A stretch of DNA of 64,000 nucleotides, taken from positions 62,001 through 126,000 of the forward strand of contig CAVXBB010000016.1 in NCBI GenBank assembly GCA_963759875.1. The letters run 5' to 3'. Position 1 is the first letter of the stretch. Every line of letters begins with the position of its first letter. The DNA comes from JAFAGX01 sp963759875. Its GTDB lineage: Bacteria; Acidobacteriota; Terriglobia; Terriglobales; Acidobacteriaceae. The notes under the pieces were generated by a model. It was given only the letters and a program-made list of their open reading frames with translations, did not search any database and was not told the origin of the DNA. The position numbers and the translations under genes were made by a program. This document shows, one piece after another, positions 63,868 through 64,000 of this stretch.

Positions 63868-64000
63868 CTACTTGCTTATTGTGAAATCTGCTTTCGTGTC
63901 GCCGCTGACATTGACCGGCTTGGACTGGTTCTTCGCGCCTTCATGCCAAACCACCACGGTGTAGCTGCCGTCGGGAACATTGTCGATCTCGTAGGCCCCG
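63868..64000 (-). CDS. C-terminal fragment of a carboxypeptidase-regulatory-like protein
   Basis: The frame is open from the window edge to the TAG at 63868-63870. The visible 44 residues, GAYEIDNVPDGSYTVVVWHE then GAKNQSKPVNVSGDTKADFTISK, are the end of a CarboxypepD_reg-like beta sandwich. Its start lies outside the window. It is on the same strand as, and just upstream of, the respiratory operon, so it may belong to it. Confidence 0.7.
   Translation of the reverse strand, partial: GAYEIDNVPDGSYTVVVWHEGAKNQSKPVNVSGDTKADFTISK

Overview
The window looks like a chromosomal segment of an acidobacterium (class Terriglobia/Acidobacteriales-like). This rests on family content rather than on a marker gene. 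It has a C-terminal piece of a VWFA-related acidobacterial domain protein, two very large TonB-dependent receptors with N-terminal carboxypeptidase-regulatory-like domains (Oar type), small secreted proteins with a PxGTYT-like core, acidobacterial winged-helix/TolB-like regulators, and a split-cytochrome-b quinol oxidase locus with an octahaem cytochrome. No rRNA, tRNA, CRISPR array or replication origin was recognised.

Layout. 0-5.8 kb: end of a VWFA protein, then a FixLJ-like signalling operon (four-PAS histidine kinase, FixJ-type regulator, stand-alone receiver, and a receiver-sigma54 activator fusion). 5.9-10.6 kb: a Sel1-repeat protein and a giant TonB receptor with a clear terminator. 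11.0-12.3 kb: a decaying IS3-family element with a 4-bp target duplication. 12.6-14.7 kb: a His-rich membrane protein and a MacB-like ABC permease. 15-23.8 kb: envelope genes (three related small secreted proteins, Pal, a coiled-coil membrane protein, a GalT-like protein, Amt and a porin). 24.6-30.5 kb: an RND efflux cassette in which all three genes are broken by many single-base shifts. 31-41 kb: OmpA/PEGA protein, glycine-zipper protein, a GAF-sigma54 activator, a sigma70-like/universal-stress fusion, a STAS protein, a TonB-family protein and a carboxypeptidase-regulatory-like protein. 41.4-55.6 kb: a catabolic island (GntR regulator, SDR, TonB receptor, class III aminotransferase, RidA, amino acid permease, BKACE enzyme, M20 peptidase, hydroxyacid dehydrogenase, TIM-barrel isomerase). 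56.4-64 kb: a SnoaL-like protein and a menaquinol-oxidising cytochrome b/Rieske/octahaem c complex preceded by a GltD-like iron-sulfur flavoprotein.

Most interesting observation. Between about 18 and 39 kb, several intergenic regions carry a -24/-12 sigma54-type element (GG-N10-GC, often TGGCAC...TGC) with a palindrome TGCC-N8-GGCA 54-83 bp upstream. The best-supported sites precede the efflux cassette, the GAF-sigma54 activator itself, the STAS/sigma-like-Usp operon, a TonB-family gene, a 67-residue protein and a small secreted protein. This suggests an autoregulated, envelope-centred sigma54 regulon whose activator lies at 34.2-36.2 kb.

Second, the catabolic island reads as a coherent pathway for beta-amino acids: a TonB receptor and APC permease import, a beta-amino-acid-type aminotransferase makes a beta-keto acid, and a BKACE enzyme cleaves it with acetyl-CoA. 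Both proposals are inferences from sequence and can be tested as described under findings.
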